Shown here piece by piece: positions 17,919 to 26,807 of a DNA stretch of 64,000 bases. Source of the DNA: Comamonas piscis (lineage in GTDB: Bacteria; Pseudomonadota; Gammaproteobacteria; Burkholderiales; Burkholderiaceae_C); the NCBI RefSeq assembly GCF_014109725.1, contig NZ_CP058554.1, forward strand, positions 1,240,001 to 1,304,000, written 5' to 3'. A program made the translations under genes and the position numbers. The notes below the pieces were generated by a model, which worked only from the letters and a program-made list of their open reading frames with translations, made no database searches and was not told the origin of the DNA. Numbering within the stretch: position 1 is the first letter of the stretch; every line of letters begins with the position of its first letter.

Positions 17919-20002
17919 ACACGAAAAAACTGACGGCATCCGCCGGCCTCGGCGATCTGGCACTGCTGCAGTCCGCTGCCTGGGATGCGCTGCGCAAACT
18001 CTCGCCCCGCCTGCAATGGACCAACCCGGTCATGTTTGTGGTCTACCTGGGCGCCTGGCTTACCAGCCTGCTGTGGCTGCAAGCGCTGTTCATGGGCCAG
18101 GCCAACAGCGGCTTTACCTTGGCGATTGCCGGCTGGCTGTGGTTCACCGTGTTGTTTGCCAACTTTGCCGAAGCGCTGGCCGAAGGGCGCAGCCGCGCCC
18201 AGGCCGCCAGCCTGCGGGGCATGAAGCGCGACACGGTAGCCAAGGTGCTACAGCAAGCGCACTATGGCGCCCCCTGGACGGCCCAGCCCGCCAGCAGCCT
18301 GAGCAAGGGCAGCTTGCTGCTGGTGGAAGCCGGCGATGTGATCGCGCTCGACGGCACCGTGGTCGAAGGCGTGGCCTCGGTCGATGAAAGCGCCATCACC
18401 GGTGAATCGGCCCCCGTGGTGCGCGAGGCTGGCGGCGATTTCTCGTCGGTGACCGGCGGCACGCGCGTGCTGTCCGACTGGCTGGTGGTCGAGGTCACAG
18501 TGAACCCGGGCGAGTCGTTTCTGGACCGCATGATCTCCATGGTTGAATCGGCCAAGCGCCAAAAGACCCCCAACGAGCTGGCGCTGGGCATCCTACTGGT
18601 GGGGCTCACCCTGGTGTTTCTGATGGTCATCATCACGCTTTGGCCGTTCTCGGTGTTTGCGGTGGCGCAATCGGGCAGCGGCAGTGCTGTCGGTGTGGCC
18701 GTGCTGGTCGCGCTGCTGGTCTGCCTGATCCCGACCACCATTGGCGGCCTGCTGTCTGCGATTGGGGTGGCCGGCATGGGGCGCATGATGCAGGCCAATG
18801 TGATCGCCACCTCGGGCCGCGCGGTGGAGGCTGCCGGTGATGTGGATGTGCTGCTGCTGGACAAGACCGGCACCATCACCCTGGGCAACCGCCAGGCCAG
18901 CGAATTTTTGCCCGCCCCGGGCCTGAGCGCCGCACTGCTGGCCGAGGCCGCACTGCTGTCGTCGATGGCCGACGACACCCCCGAAGGCCGCAGCGTGGTG
19001 GCCCTGGCCCATGAGCGCCATGGCCTGAGCCCAGCGGCCCTGGACCCCGCCCAGGCCCAGCCGGTGCCCTTTACCGCCCAGACCCGCATGAGCGGCCTGG
19101 ACATCAGCACGCCCACCGGTCAGCGCAGCCTGCGCAAAGGCGCGGCCGATGCGCTGCGCCGCCATGTCGAGGCGCTGGGCGGGCAGTTTCCGCAGGCCGT
19201 GCAGTTGGCGGTGGAGAATGTCTCGCGCAAGGGCAGCACACCGCTGGTGGTGGCAGATGGCGGCCAGGTGCTGGGCGTCATCGAGCTCAAGGATGTGGTC
19301 AAACCCGGCATGCGCGAGCGCTTTGCGCAGCTGCGCCGCATGGGCATTCAGACCGTGATGGTGACCGGCGACAACCCCTTGACCGCCGCCGCCATTGCCG
19401 CTGAGGCCGGTGTGGACGACTACCTGGCCGAGGCCCGGCCTGAGGACAAACTGCAGCTGATCCGCAGCCACCAGGCCGCTGGCCGCCTGGTGGCCATGAC
19501 CGGCGACGGCACCAACGATGCGCCCGCGCTGGCCCAGGCCGATGTCGCGGTCGCCATGAACAGTGGCACCCAGGCCGCCAAGGAAGCGGCCAACATGGTC
19601 GACCTGGACAGCAACCCCACCAAGCTCATCGAGGTGGTGGAGACCGGCAAGCAGATGCTGATGACGCGTGGCGCGCTCACCACCTTCAGCATTGCCAACG
19701 ATGTGGCCAAGTACTTTGCCATCATCCCGGCCGCCTTTGTTGCCACCTACCCGCAGCTGGCATCGCTCAACATCATGGGTTTGCACAGTGCCGATTCCGC
19801 CATTCTGAGCGCTGTCATCTTCAATGCGCTGATCATCATCGCGCTGGTGCCGTTGGCCCTGCGCGGCGTGCGCTACCGGGCCGTGGGTGCGGCGGCCTTG
19901 CTGCGCCGCAATCTGCTGATCTACGGTCTGGGCGGTCTGCTGGTGCCATTCGTGGGCATCAAGCTGATCGACATGCTGCTGACAGCCACTGGCTTGGTCT
20001 AA
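17915..20002 (+). CDS. kdpB: Potassium-transporting ATPase ATP-binding subunit KdpB
   Basis: 695 residues, a P-type ATPase. Visible features: the actuator motif AITGESAP, the membrane motif CLIPTTIGGLLSAIG, the phosphorylation site LLLDKTGTIT, KGAAD in the nucleotide domain, and TGDGTNDAPALAQADVAVAM of the P domain. The C-terminus ends with several helices. It couples ATP hydrolysis to K+ uptake through KdpA. It is translationally coupled to kdpC (ATGA overlap) and kdpD follows 25 bp later. Confidence 0.97.
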   Translation: MNTKKLTASAGLGDLALLQSAAWDALRKLSPRLQWTNPVMFVVYLGAWLTSLLWLQALFMGQANSGFTLAIAGWLWFTVLFANFAEALAEGRSRAQAASLRGMKRDTVAKVLQQAHYGAPWTAQPASSLSKGSLLLVEAGDVIALDGTVVEGVASVDESAITGESAPVVREAGGDFSSVTGGTRVLSDWLVVEVTVNPGESFLDRMISMVESAKRQKTPNELALGILLVGLTLVFLMVIITLWPFSVFAVAQSGSGSAVGVAVLVALLVCLIPTTIGGLLSAIGVAGMGRMMQANVIATSGRAVEAAGDVDVLLLDKTGTITLGNRQASEFLPAPGLSAALLAEAALLSSMADDTPEGRSVVALAHERHGLSPAALDPAQAQPVPFTAQTRMSGLDISTPTGQRSLRKGAADALRRHVEALGGQFPQAVQLAVENVSRKGSTPLVVADGGQVLGVIELKDVVKPGMRERFAQLRRMGIQTVMVTGDNPLTAAAIAAEAGVDDYLAEARPEDKLQLIRSHQAAGRLVAMTGDGTNDAPALAQADVAVAMNSGTQAAKEAANMVDLDSNPTKLIEVVETGKQMLMTRGALTTFSIANDVAKYFAIIPAAFVATYPQLASLNIMGLHSADSAILSAVIFNALIIIALVPLALRGVRYRAVGAAALLRRNLLIYGLGGLLVPFVGIKLIDMLLTATGLV

Positions 20003-20027
20003 GGGCTTGGCCCACAATAGCGCCACC

Positions 20028-22718
20028 ATGCCCAACCCCAGCAACTCCCCCAGCGCAGCGGCCGCACGGCCTGACCCGGACGCGCTGGTCGCCCAGCTCA
20101 AGGCCGACCAGCAGCAAGCGGCCAAGGGCAAGCTGCGCATCTACTTTGGCTCCAACGCCGGGGTGGGCAAAACCTATGCGATGCTGGCGGCCGCGCAGCG
20201 CGAGCGCCAGGCCGGCCGCCAGGTGCTGGTGGGCCTGGTGGAAACGCATGGCCGGGCCGAGACCGTGCAGCAGCTGCATGGGCTGGAGCTGCTGCCCCGC
20301 CGCATGCTGGCCCACCAGGGCCGCCAGCGCGAGGCTTTTGACATTGATGCCGCCCTGGCGCGCCACCCGCAGGTGCTGCTGCTGGACGAGCTGGCCCACA
20401 GCAATGCGCCGGGCTCGCGCCACCCCAAGCGCTGGCAGGATGTGCAGGAGCTGCTCGATGCCGGCATCGATGTCTGGACGACCGTCAATGTCCAGCACCT
20501 GGAAAGCCTCAACGATGTGGTCAGCGGCATTGTTGGCATCCAGGTGCATGAGACCGTGCCCGACCATATCTTTGACGATGCCAGCGAAGTCATCGTTGTC
20601 GATCTGCCGCCCGAGGAGCTGCTCAAGCGCCTCAAGGCCGGCAAGATCTACCCGCTGGAGCAGGCCGAGCGGGCCTCGCACCATTTCTTCCGCCTCGGTA
20701 ATCTGCTGGCCTTGCGCGAGCTGGCCTTGCGCCGCACGGCCGATCGGGTCGATGAGGACATGCGCGACTACCGGCGTGAGCGCGCCATTGGTGATGTCTG
20801 GCCCACCCGTGAACGCTTGCTGGTCGCCGTAGGCGGCCAGCCCGGCGACGATGCCTTGGTGCGCCAGGTGGCCCGCCTGGCCCGGCGGCTGGAGGCCGAC
20901 TGGATGGTCGTCTATGTGGATGCGCCGGCGCGCCAGCACCGCTCTGCGCAGTCGCAGCAGGCCGTGCTCAAGACCTTGGCGCTGGCCGCGCGCCTGGGGG
21001 CCGATACCGCGACGATCCCCGGCGCACAGGTGGCGGCCGCTCTGGTCGACTTTGCGCGCGAGCGCAATGCCAGCCACCTGGTGCTGGCCCGCGTGCCGCC
21101 CACCGCGATGCGCTGGTGGCCCTGGGCCGCATCGCGCCTGCCCGAGCAGATTGCCCGGCTGGACCCGGGCCTGGATGTGCTGCTGCTGTCCGTGCCCCGG
21201 CCGCGCAACCGGCCCGAGCCCGCCACCGCACCCGAGGCCCCCTGGCCCTGGCGTGGCTACCTGGGCGCCAGCCTGGCCTGCGGCGCTGCCGCCGTGCTGG
21301 CGCAGGCGCTGCTGCAGGTGTTTGACCCCGCCAATGTGGTGATGCTGTTCCTGCTGGTGGTCGTGCTGTCAGCGCTGCGCTGGGGACGGGGGCCGGGCGC
21401 CTGGGCGGCTTTGCTGTCGGTGCTGCTGTTTGATTTTTGCTTTGTGCCGCCCCGCAATTCCTTTGGCGTGAACGACACGCAGTACATCTTTACCTTCTGC
21501 CTGATGCTGGGCGTGGCCCTGGTCTGCGGCCAGCTGATGGCGCGCCTGCAGCATGAGGCCCGGGTGGCGGCCGAGCGCGAGCGCCGCGCCGGCGCGCTGG
21601 CCCGCCTGGCACGCGATCTGTCCGGCGCGCTCACCCAGGCACAGGTGGTGCAGACGGCGCTGACCACGGTGTCGGGGGTGTTCGATGCCCGCACCGGCCT
21701 GCTGCTGCCCGATGCGCAAGAGCAGCTGCATGTGGCGCCCGGCAGCGAGGCAACGATAGACAGCAGCGTGGGCCGCTGGAGCATGGAGCACCGCCAGATG
21801 GCCGGCCGGGGCACCGACACCCTGGCGGCGTCCGACGCGCTGTATGTGCCGCTGATGGCACCGGTGCGGGCACGGGGCGTGCTGGTGCTGCAGCTGCGCG
21901 CGCCCGATCGCCTCAAGGTGCCGGAAGAGCGCCGCTTGTTGGATGCCTGTGCCAGCCAGATTGCGCTGGCGCTGGAGCGCGTGCATTTTGTCGAAGTAGC
22001 CCAGCAGACCCAGGTGGCGATGGAGGGCGAGCGCATGCGCAACACCTTGCTGTCATCGGTATCGCATGATTTGCGCACGCCCCTCACCAGCATTCTGGGC
22101 GCCGCCCAGGCCGGCCTGCCCCATGCACCGCCGGGCCCCGCGCAGGACATGCTGCTGCAAATCCGCAACCAGGCCCAGGCCTTGCAGCAGCTGGTAGACA
22201 ACCTGCTGGCCATGGCCCGGCTGCAGCAGGACGGTGTACACCTGCAGCGCGCCTGGATCCCCGTCGATGAGCTGGTCGGCAGCGCCTTACGGCAATTGGG
22301 TGGGCGTCTGGCAGACCACCCGGTGCAGCTGCAACTGCCGGCCGATTTGCCTTTGCTGTGGATAGATGCGGCGATGCTGGAGCGGGTGCTCGTCAACCTG
22401 CTGGACAACGCCAGCAAATACACCCCGGTCGGCACCGCTGTGCAGGTGACTGCGCAGGTGGAGCGCGAGCAGTTGATCTTGCGGGTGCAGGACAGCGGGC
22501 CGGGCCTGCCGCCGCACCTGGCGCCCGAGCAGCTGTTTGCGCCTTTTAGCCGGGGCCATGCCGAGTCCAGCATCTCTGGCATTGGCCTGGGGCTGGCGCT
22601 GGCCCAGCGCATTGTGCAGGCCCATGGCGGCAGTCTGACTGCCGCTGCGGCCGAGCCCGGGCCGGGCGCAGTGTTCAGCGTGGCACTGCCGGTGCTGCCT
22701 CAGCCTGCGCTGGATTGA
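20028..22718 (+). CDS. kdpD: Osmosensitive K+ channel sensor histidine kinase KdpD
   Basis: 896 residues with the standard KdpD layout. The N-terminal KdpD domain has Walker A GSNAGVGKT and VNVQHLESLND. A universal-stress-like domain follows (about residues 245-370), then four closely packed membrane helices (about 400-500, containing FDFCFVPPRNSF), a GAF-like region, the HisKA site SSVSHDLRTPLTSILG, and the HATPase motifs NLLDNASKYTPVG and DSGPGLPP. It senses K+/turgor and phosphorylates KdpE. Its 3' end overlaps the convergent cobF by 19 bp, and no kdpE follows; the regulator lies at 30341. Confidence 0.96.
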   Translation: MPNPSNSPSAAAARPDPDALVAQLKADQQQAAKGKLRIYFGSNAGVGKTYAMLAAAQRERQAGRQVLVGLVETHGRAETVQQLHGLELLPRRMLAHQGRQREAFDIDAALARHPQVLLLDELAHSNAPGSRHPKRWQDVQELLDAGIDVWTTVNVQHLESLNDVVSGIVGIQVHETVPDHIFDDASEVIVVDLPPEELLKRLKAGKIYPLEQAERASHHFFRLGNLLALRELALRRTADRVDEDMRDYRRERAIGDVWPTRERLLVAVGGQPGDDALVRQVARLARRLEADWMVVYVDAPARQHRSAQSQQAVLKTLALAARLGADTATIPGAQVAAALVDFARERNASHLVLARVPPTAMRWWPWAASRLPEQIARLDPGLDVLLLSVPRPRNRPEPATAPEAPWPWRGYLGASLACGAAAVLAQALLQVFDPANVVMLFLLVVVLSALRWGRGPGAWAALLSVLLFDFCFVPPRNSFGVNDTQYIFTFCLMLGVALVCGQLMARLQHEARVAAERERRAGALARLARDLSGALTQAQVVQTALTTVSGVFDARTGLLLPDAQEQLHVAPGSEATIDSSVGRWSMEHRQMAGRGTDTLAASDALYVPLMAPVRARGVLVLQLRAPDRLKVPEERRLLDACASQIALALERVHFVEVAQQTQVAMEGERMRNTLLSSVSHDLRTPLTSILGAAQAGLPHAPPGPAQDMLLQIRNQAQALQQLVDNLLAMARLQQDGVHLQRAWIPVDELVGSALRQLGGRLADHPVQLQLPADLPLLWIDAAMLERVLVNLLDNASKYTPVGTAVQVTAQVEREQLILRVQDSGPGLPPHLAPEQLFAPFSRGHAESSISGIGLGLALAQRIVQAHGGSLTAAAAEPGPGAVFSVALPVLPQPALD

Positions 22719-23539
22719 GTGGGCGGCTGATCGCCCGGCGTGCGGCGCAGCAGGTAGATATCCATGATCCAGCCATGCTGGGCGCGCGCTGCCGCGCGGG
22801 TGGCCACAATGCGCTCGGCCGCCTCGGCCAGCGGGCCGTGCTCCAGGCACTGCTGGGCCATGCCCAGGTAGGCGCCCCACCAGATGTGGACACCACGGGT
22901 TTGCTCCGCCGGCAGGCTGTTGAAGCTGCACTGGCCATCCAGCATCACCACCAGCGTGTCCACCCCGGCCGGCCAGCCTTGCTCGCGCAGCTGGCGGCCG
23001 GTGGTGACGGTAAAGGGCTGGCCAATGTCATTGACCGCAATCGCATGCGCGGCGGTGAGGGCCTGCATCGAGGTGATGCCGGCGATGACCTTGACCTGAA
23101 CCGGCGCGGGCTGCATGCGCGCCGCAATGCGCAAGGTGCTGTCGTAGAGCGATGGATCGCCCCAGACCAGCAGCGCCACTTGCAGCACGCCGTTGCCTGC
23201 GCGCGGCGCCAAGCCGCTCTCCAGTGCCTGCGCAATCGCGGCCTGCCAGCGCAGGGTGATGGCCGCATGCCATTCATCGACCTGGTTCAGGTAGTCATCG
23301 CCCTGGCTGCGGCGCTCAGGCATGTCAAAGCCGGCAATCAGCGCGCCGGGCTGCTGCAGCACGGCATCGCAAAGCGACTGGCGCAGGGCGGCCAGCTCCG
23401 CCTTGTCATCGCCCTTGTGGGGCAGCAGCAGCAGGTCGGCCGCATTCATCGCGGCGATGGCCTGGCGGGTCAGGTGGTCGGGGTTGCCGGTGCCAATGCC
23501 GATGAGGCTCAGAGCGACCGGCGGCAAGCTGTTGCTCAT
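22700..23539 (-). CDS. cobF: Precorrin-6A synthase (deacetylating), CobF
   Basis: 279 residues. It begins with the SAM-methyltransferase motif LSLIGIGTGNPDHLTRQAI, followed by DLLLLPHKGDDKAEL, the variant N-terminus of CobF. It also shows LLVWGDPSLYDSTLRI and VKVIAGITSMQAL, typical of tetrapyrrole methylases. CobF methylates C1 and removes the C2 acetyl unit (precorrin-5 to 6A) in the aerobic B12 pathway. The start overlaps cobM by ATGA. Its last 19 bases overlap the end of kdpD on the other strand. Confidence 0.93.
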   Translation of the reverse strand: MSNSLPPVALSLIGIGTGNPDHLTRQAIAAMNAADLLLLPHKGDDKAELAALRQSLCDAVLQQPGALIAGFDMPERRSQGDDYLNQVDEWHAAITLRWQAAIAQALESGLAPRAGNGVLQVALLVWGDPSLYDSTLRIAARMQPAPVQVKVIAGITSMQALTAAHAIAVNDIGQPFTVTTGRQLREQGWPAGVDTLVVMLDGQCSFNSLPAEQTRGVHIWWGAYLGMAQQCLEHGPLAEAAERIVATRAAARAQHGWIMDIYLLRRTPGDQPPTQSSAG

Positions 23540-24384
23540 GCCTGGCCTTCGCTGTCCGCTGGGTTGGCAGCCAGCGGCCGATCAGTGGCGGTGTCCACGG
23601 CAGCCTGCGGCGCCGGAAAGCGCGGCTCCGTGCCCTGGGGCCGGTAGCGGCGGTCGTAGTCGGTGGCGTAGAGGCGGCTCTCGCCAAAATCTTCGGCGCT
23701 GATGCTGCGGCCCACCAAAATGATGGCGGTGCGCTCCATGCTGGTCGCAACGGCCTGGGCCAGTTCGCCCACGGTGGTGCGCACAACGGTTTCATCAGGC
23801 CAGCTGGCGCGCCAGACGATGGCGGCCGGGCAGTCCGCGCCATAGTGCGGCAGCAGCTCGCTTTGCACCTTCTCTGCTACATGGATGGACAGGTGGATCG
23901 CCAGCACCGCACCGGTGGCGGCAAAGCCGGCCAGCTGCTCGCCCTCAGGCATCGCAGTGGCTCGGCCCGAGGTGCGGGTCAGCACCACCGACTGGCACAG
24001 GCCCGGCAGGGTCAGCTCGGCGCCTAAGGTGGCAGCAGCTGCGGCAAACGATGGCACGCCCGGCGTCACGCTGTAGGCAATGCCCAGCGCGCGCAGGCGG
24101 CGCAGCTGCTCGCCCATGGCCGACCAGACCGACAGATCACCCGAATGCAGACGCGCTACATCCTGGCCCTGCGCATCGGCAGCGCGGATTTCTTCAATGA
24201 TGTCGTCCAGGCTCATCGACGCGGTGTTGACGATGCGCGCGCCCGGCGGGCAATGGGCCAGCAGCTCGCGCGGGATCAGCGAGCCCGCATAGAGGCAGAC
24301 GGGGCAACGGGCCATCAGGTCGCGGCCGCGCACGGTGATCAGGTCGGCAGCGCCGGGGCCGGCGCCGATGAAATGCACGGTCAT
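23536..24384 (-). CDS. cobM: Precorrin-4 C11-methyltransferase
   Basis: 282 residues. VHFIGAGPGAADLITVRG and LYAGSLIP are the family start. ARLHSGDLSVWSAMGEQ, then VTPGVPSFAAAAA and VVLTRTSGRATAMPEGE, are the CobM/CbiF signatures. It methylates C11 of precorrin-4 using SAM. The last 45 residues are a Pro/Ala-rich tail not needed by the family. ATGA overlaps with both cobE and cobF indicate translational coupling. Confidence 0.95.
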   Translation of the reverse strand: MTVHFIGAGPGAADLITVRGRDLMARCPVCLYAGSLIPRELLAHCPPGARIVNTASMSLDDIIEEIRAADAQGQDVARLHSGDLSVWSAMGEQLRRLRALGIAYSVTPGVPSFAAAAATLGAELTLPGLCQSVVLTRTSGRATAMPEGEQLAGFAATGAVLAIHLSIHVAEKVQSELLPHYGADCPAAIVWRASWPDETVVRTTVGELAQAVATSMERTAIILVGRSISAEDFGESRLYATDYDRRYRPQGTEPRFPAPQAAVDTATDRPLAANPADSEGQA

Positions 24385-24860
24385 GCCGTAACTCCTTGGG
24401 TTTGTGGATCAGCCGGGCGCAGGCCCGCTGCCAGACAACAATAGGGGGTAGTGCCACGCTCGCGCAGCGCGGCGGCCAGGGTGGCGCTGCCATCGCCCGC
24501 CAACAGGCGGGCCAGCAGCAAGCGGGGCGCGGGCGCGGCCGCAGACAGGGCCACGGCCTCGGCCACGCTGCCGGTGCCGTAGCGTGCCAGCAGGCGGGGC
24601 GACTGCGTTACTACCGGCTGCGCGGGCAGGGCTTGCTCGGCCACCGCCACCATCGCCACCGCAAAAGGCAGTTGCGCGGCCCACTGCTGCAGCGCCGGCC
24701 GCTGCTCCTTGCCTTGCAGCACGGCCACTGCGCAAAAATTTTCCAATGCGGGCTGGTGCTGCCGGGCCTGCAGCCACAGCGCCTGCAGGTCCGCCGCCTG
24801 GGCTTGCGCACGCAAGCCTATACCCAGCACCACGCAGCGGTGGGGCGCCGGCTGCGTCAT
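24381..24860 (-). CDS. cobE: Cobalamin biosynthesis protein CobE (CbiG C-terminal-like)
   Basis: 159 residues starting MTQPAPHRC. VVLGIGLRAQA near the start, then VVTQSPRLLARYGTGSVAEA, match the CobE/CbiG_C fold; the SPR...GTGSVAEA block is diagnostic. CobE is a small conserved protein of aerobic B12 clusters whose exact step is not settled, though binding of pathway intermediates has been proposed. The start shares ATGA with the cobL stop and the stop shares ATGA with the cobM start. Confidence 0.87.
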   Translation of the reverse strand: MTQPAPHRCVVLGIGLRAQAQAADLQALWLQARQHQPALENFCAVAVLQGKEQRPALQQWAAQLPFAVAMVAVAEQALPAQPVVTQSPRLLARYGTGSVAEAVALSAAAPAPRLLLARLLAGDGSATLAAALRERGTTPYCCLAAGLRPADPQTQGVTA

Positions 24861-26050
24861 GCCTGCCAGCTCCACTGCACCAGCGGGCGCGCGGCCTTCC
24901 AGCTGCGCATGCGGCCCAGCGCAGCGGCGCTCGACAGCTCCAGCTGCAGCAGCTGGCCGCCCAGCTCGCCATGCAGCTGTACCAAGAGCGCCTGGGTTTC
25001 CAGGGTCACCGCATTCACCACCAGGCGGCAGCCTGTCGGCATATGGGCCCGCAATGCGGCAAACAGCGTCGTATCAAAACCGCCGCCAACAAAGATGGCC
25101 TGGGGCGCGGGCAGGTCTTGCAAGGCTTCCGGCGCCAGGCCGTGCACCACCTGCATGCGGGCCTGCAGACCAAAGCGCTCGATATTGCTACGGATATTGG
25201 CCACGCGCGCGGCATGCTGCTCAATGCTGGTGGCCAGACCGCCGGCCAGGCACCATTCCACGGCGACTGAGCCGGAGCCGCCGCCAATGTCCCAAAGCCG
25301 CTCGCCCCGGCGGGGGGCCAGGGTGGCGAGGGTCAGCGCACGCGCAGGCGCCTTGGTGATCTGGCCATCATGGGCATACCAGTCGTCCGGCCTGCCGGGC
25401 ACCGCTGGCAAGGCGGGGCCGCCTTGGGCGATAAAGGCGACGGTCACCGGCGCTTGCGCCGGGTCGGCCTGCAGCGCAGCGGCTGCCTCATCGGCGCGCA
25501 GCATGCGGCAGCGCTCGCGCGGGCCGCCTACGGCTTCCATGACCCACAAGGGGCTCTGGCCCCAGCCTTCCTGGCTTAGCCAATCGGCCAGCTGCAACAC
25601 GGCCGCGCCATCGCGCAGCAGGGTGATCAGCTGGCGGCCAGGCGCCAGGCGGGGCAGCAGCTGCGCGATGGGGCTGGCATGCAGTCCCAGGCAGTCGCAG
25701 GCTTCCAGCCGCCAGCCCAGGCGGGCGGCAACCAGTGAAAAGGTCGAGGGCTGGGCATGGCAGCGCCATTCATCAGGCTGCAGGTGCGCGGACAGGCTGC
25801 CGCCCACGCCATGCCAAAAGGGGTCGCCCGAGGCCAGCACCACCACCCGCCGGCCGCGCGCGGCCAGCACCGGGGCCACATCAAAAGGCTGGGGCCAGGG
25901 GCGGCCACGGGCATCGATGGCCGCCAGCTGCAGATGGCGGAGGCCGCCAAATACCAGCTCAGCCTGGTCCAATGCCAGCTTGGCCGCAGCGCTGAGGCCT
26001 GACAATCCATCCTCGTTCACACCTATCAACGTCAACCACGGATCAGCCAT
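24857..26050 (-). CDS. cobL: Precorrin-6Y C5,15-methyltransferase (decarboxylating), CobL
   Basis: 397 residues from ATG at 26050, with AGGAG about 10 bases upstream (inside cobK on the other strand). It is a two-domain fusion. Residues 1-200 are a CbiE-type methylase (WLTLIGVNEDGLSGLS, LASGDPFWHGVGG). Residues 215-397 are a CbiT-type Rossmann methylase (LWDIGGGSGSVAVEW, then IFVGGGFDTTLF). It methylates C5 and C15 and decarboxylates the C12 side chain. The frame stays open 136 codons upstream, but that stretch is antisense to cobK and not protein-like. Its start codon interlocks with that of cobK (CATG). Confidence 0.94.
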   Translation of the reverse strand: MADPWLTLIGVNEDGLSGLSAAAKLALDQAELVFGGLRHLQLAAIDARGRPWPQPFDVAPVLAARGRRVVVLASGDPFWHGVGGSLSAHLQPDEWRCHAQPSTFSLVAARLGWRLEACDCLGLHASPIAQLLPRLAPGRQLITLLRDGAAVLQLADWLSQEGWGQSPLWVMEAVGGPRERCRMLRADEAAAALQADPAQAPVTVAFIAQGGPALPAVPGRPDDWYAHDGQITKAPARALTLATLAPRRGERLWDIGGGSGSVAVEWCLAGGLATSIEQHAARVANIRSNIERFGLQARMQVVHGLAPEALQDLPAPQAIFVGGGFDTTLFAALRAHMPTGCRLVVNAVTLETQALLVQLHGELGGQLLQLELSSAAALGRMRSWKAARPLVQWSWQA

Positions 26051-26807
26051 GACGCATGTTCTCCTGCTGGGCGGCACCAGCGGCGCCAGCGAGTTGGCCC
26101 AGGCCCTGCACCAGGCGGGTGTCCGGGCTTGCTTCTCGTATGCCGGGGTGACCCAGCAACCGCTGGCCCAGCCCCTGCCCACGCGCAGCGGCGGCTTTGG
26201 CGGGGCCGAGGGCCTGGCGGACTTTATCCGCGCCCAGCGCATCAGCCATGTGGTGGATGCCACCCACCCCTTTGCCGCGCAGATGAGCCGCAATGCCTGC
26301 ACGGCCTGCGCTGCTACCGGCACGCCATTGCTGGCGCTGGAGCGTGCGCCCTGGCAGGCGCAGCCCGGCGACCGCTGGACCGATGTGGCCAGCATGGCCG
26401 ATGCCGCCAGCGCGCTGCCCGATGCAGCGACGCGGGTGTTTTTGGCGGTGGGGCGCAAACAGCTGGATGCCTTTGCCGCCTACCCGCAGCACCATTACCT
26501 GCTGCGCCTGGTCGATGCCCCTGTGCACGGCAGCTTGCCGCTGCCCCGGCATACCGTGGTGCTGGGCCGGGGCCCTTTCAGCATGGCAGACGACCTGGCC
26601 TTGCTGCAGCAGCACCACATCGCCTGGCTGGTGGCCAAGAACGCCGGTGGCTCCGCCACGCGAGGCAAGATCGATGCCGCCCGTGCGCTGGGTCTGCCGG
26701 TCCTGATGGTGCAGCGCCCGGCACTGCCGCTGCGGCCGCGCACTGACAGCGTCGCGGACGTTTTGTACTGGCTCCGTCATGGCGCCTTGCCGTCCACATC
26801 GCCGTAG
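26049..26807 (+). CDS. cobK: Precorrin-6A reductase
   Basis: 252 residues, the only gene of the cob cluster on the + strand. It starts THVLLLGGTSGASELAQAL, the CobK/CbiJ nucleotide-binding motif. It also shows VVDATHPFAAQMSRNA, then DAPVHGSLPLPRHTVVLGRG, and AKNAGGSATRGKIDAARALG, all family signatures. It reduces precorrin-6A to 6B with NADPH. No clear ribosome-binding site is visible. The start ATG shares the CATG palindrome with the cobL start, and the last 31 bp overlap the end of cobJ. Confidence 0.94.
   Translation: MTHVLLLGGTSGASELAQALHQAGVRACFSYAGVTQQPLAQPLPTRSGGFGGAEGLADFIRAQRISHVVDATHPFAAQMSRNACTACAATGTPLLALERAPWQAQPGDRWTDVASMADAASALPDAATRVFLAVGRKQLDAFAAYPQHHYLLRLVDAPVHGSLPLPRHTVVLGRGPFSMADDLALLQQHHIAWLVAKNAGGSATRGKIDAARALGLPVLMVQRPALPLRPRTDSVADVLYWLRHGALPSTSP

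Noticed and set aside
15435..17963. 842-codon open frame antisense to kdpA/kdpC
   Set aside because: It mirrors a certain gene, is His/Gln/Arg-rich and has no domain pattern; a GC-bias shadow.
18593..20140. 515-codon open frame antisense to kdpB
   Set aside because: Same reason: composition follows the reverse of kdpB codons.
24396..26048. Upstream extension of the cobK frame (about 550 codons)
   Set aside because: Antisense to cobE/cobL and not protein-like; only the part from 26049 matches CobK.
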